Of a stretch of 30,316 nt of DNA, positions 29,459-30,316 are shown piece by piece. The notes beneath the pieces are model-generated. The model did no database searches and was not told the origin of the DNA. It saw only the letters and a program-made list of their open reading frames with translations. The first letter of the stretch is position 1. The number at the start of each line of letters is the position of its first letter. The DNA lies in NCBI GenBank assembly GCA_934725015.1, contig CAKVAS010000025.1:1-30316 (forward strand). Direction: 5' to 3'. The position numbers and the translations under genes are program-made. The DNA comes from an uncultured Bacteroidales bacterium (lineage in GTDB: Bacteria; Bacteroidota; Bacteroidia; Bacteroidales; UBA932).

Positions 29459-30316
29459 ATGGCTATGGAATCGTACAAACTCATACCTTACGGCATTTCC
29501 GACTTCGCTCAGGTGCGGAGGGAGGACAAGTATTATGCGGACAAGACTATGTATCTTCCAAAGATGGAGGCTGCCGGGAACTTCCTGTTCCTCATCAGGC
29601 CGCGACGCTTCGGGAAGAGCCTTTTCCTGTCGATGATGAGATATTACTACGACATCAACGAGAGGGACAATTTCGGCGGTCTGTTTTCCGGGCTTTGGAT
29701 AGAGAAGAACCCGACTCCGCTGATGGGAACGTTCCAGGTGCTGTACCTTGACTTCTCGCAGGTAGGCGGCGACATGAACAATCTCTTCGACCGCTTCAAC
29801 AGCAGGACAGGAGCGGTGCTCGACGGTTTCGCACGACGGTATGAGAAGTTCTATTATGACGGATTTGCAAAGGATGTCGAATCCAGGTCGGATTTCCGCT
29901 CAAAGCTGGACCTCATTACGATAAGGGCCAGGGAGTTCGGACATCACCTCTATCTCATCGTCGATGAATACGACAACTTCACAAACACCGTCCTGAACGT
30001 CGCCGGGGAGGAGGTCTATCATGCCATGACGCACGCCGAAGGATTCTACCGCGACGTGTTCAAGCTCTTCAAGCCAAACTTCGACCGCATACTCATGATG
30101 GGAGTCAGCCCCGTCACTATGGACGACGTGACGAGCGGCTACAACATCGCCACCTCGCTTACCCTCGCCCCCGAATTCAACATGATGCTCGGCTTCAGCG
30201 AGACCGAGGTCAGGGAGATGATTCGGTACTATCAGGGCGTGGGGGCGCTGAAGGCCGACGAGGACGCGCTGATTGACGAGATGAAGCCCTGGTATGACGG
30301 CTACTGTTTCAGCAGA
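29459..30316 (+). CDS. AAA-ATPase-like protein (PF09820 type), truncated by the window edge
   Basis: 286 codons in the window, still open at the right edge; ATG at 29459 or 29465. MESYKLIPYGISDFAQVRRE at the N-terminus, Walker A in LIRPRRFGKSLFLSM, Walker B-like LIVDEYDNF, then GVSPVTMDDVTSGYNI and the WYDGYCF motif are the standard PF09820 (AAA-ATPase_like) sequence. Full-length members usually continue into a PD-(D/E)XK nuclease-like domain (PF08011). They are abundant and multi-copy in Bacteroidota; function is unproven, with defence or mobile-element roles suggested. Own promoter; not coupled to mazG. Confidence 0.92.
   Translation, partial: MAMESYKLIPYGISDFAQVRREDKYYADKTMYLPKMEAAGNFLFLIRPRRFGKSLFLSMMRYYYDINERDNFGGLFSGLWIEKNPTPLMGTFQVLYLDFSQVGGDMNNLFDRFNSRTGAVLDGFARRYEKFYYDGFAKDVESRSDFRSKLDLITIRAREFGHHLYLIVDEYDNFTNTVLNVAGEEVYHAMTHAEGFYRDVFKLFKPNFDRILMMGVSPVTMDDVTSGYNIATSLTLAPEFNMMLGFSETEVREMIRYYQGVGALKADEDALIDEMKPWYDGYCFSR

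Overview
The window is chromosomal DNA from a member of the Bacteroidota, most likely order Bacteroidales; the family cannot be fixed from sequence alone. Four things point there. Recurrent TAnnTTTG -7 elements, some with a TTG about 19-20 bp upstream, sit in front of genes. Shine-Dalgarno sequences are essentially absent. The parA-parB-DUF5683-MltD-like gene order is typical of the phylum. Phylum-typical families are present (BACON lipoprotein, helix-hairpin-helix outer-membrane protein, DUF6922/AbiEii pair, PF09820-type AAA-ATPase).

Layout. 1-4805 is an accessory, lower-GC stretch: a frameshifted outer-membrane protein, a BACON lipoprotein behind a long leader, a HAD-family protein, a DUF6922/AbiEii toxin-antitoxin-like pair, and the C-terminal remnant of a SWIM-zinc-finger-type protein. 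Two copies of a ~72-bp direct repeat bracket the HAD and toxin-antitoxin genes. 4948-10234 is housekeeping: a diacylglycerol-kinase-family lipid kinase (minus) divergent from parA, parB, a DUF5683 membrane protein and a LysM lytic transglycosylase (chromosome segregation and envelope). 10235-12206 holds a terminator, a 21-bp tandem repeat and an outer-membrane HhH protein on the minus strand. 12378-17545 runs hpt, adk, a lipocalin lipoprotein, a DUF1016/YhcG nuclease, obg and a PAP2 phosphatase. 17625-21881 is minus strand: a Na/Pi cotransporter, a possible 40-aa ORF, dut and murF. 22180-23271 is prfA. 23337-25430 is minus strand: DUF3737 and a PatB/MalY aminotransferase. 25676-29417 is plus strand: pnuC, a Type II methyltransferase/endonuclease pair that looks imported, and mazG. 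The window ends inside an AAA-ATPase gene.

How the genes work together. Most of the core genes serve growth: segregation (ParAB), nucleotide supply and sanitation (Hpt, Adk, Dut, MazG), cell wall (MurF, MltD), translation (RF1, Obg) and transport (Na/Pi, PnuC). Interspersed defence or mobile-type modules are the AbiEii pair, DUF1016 nuclease, restriction-modification pair and AAA-ATPase.

The most unusual non-coding features are a scattered palindromic repeat family (cores resembling CTCCGCTCGAAATGACAG), one inverted pair of which is embedded in frame inside pnuC, and a 117-bp multi-stem element between obg and the PAP2 gene. No single feature is a clearly new system. The repeat-bracketed cassette, the restriction endonuclease of unrecognised family and the multi-stem element are the best leads. 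No tRNA, rRNA, CRISPR array, transposase or integrase was seen. All promoter, terminator and repeat calls were made by eye.
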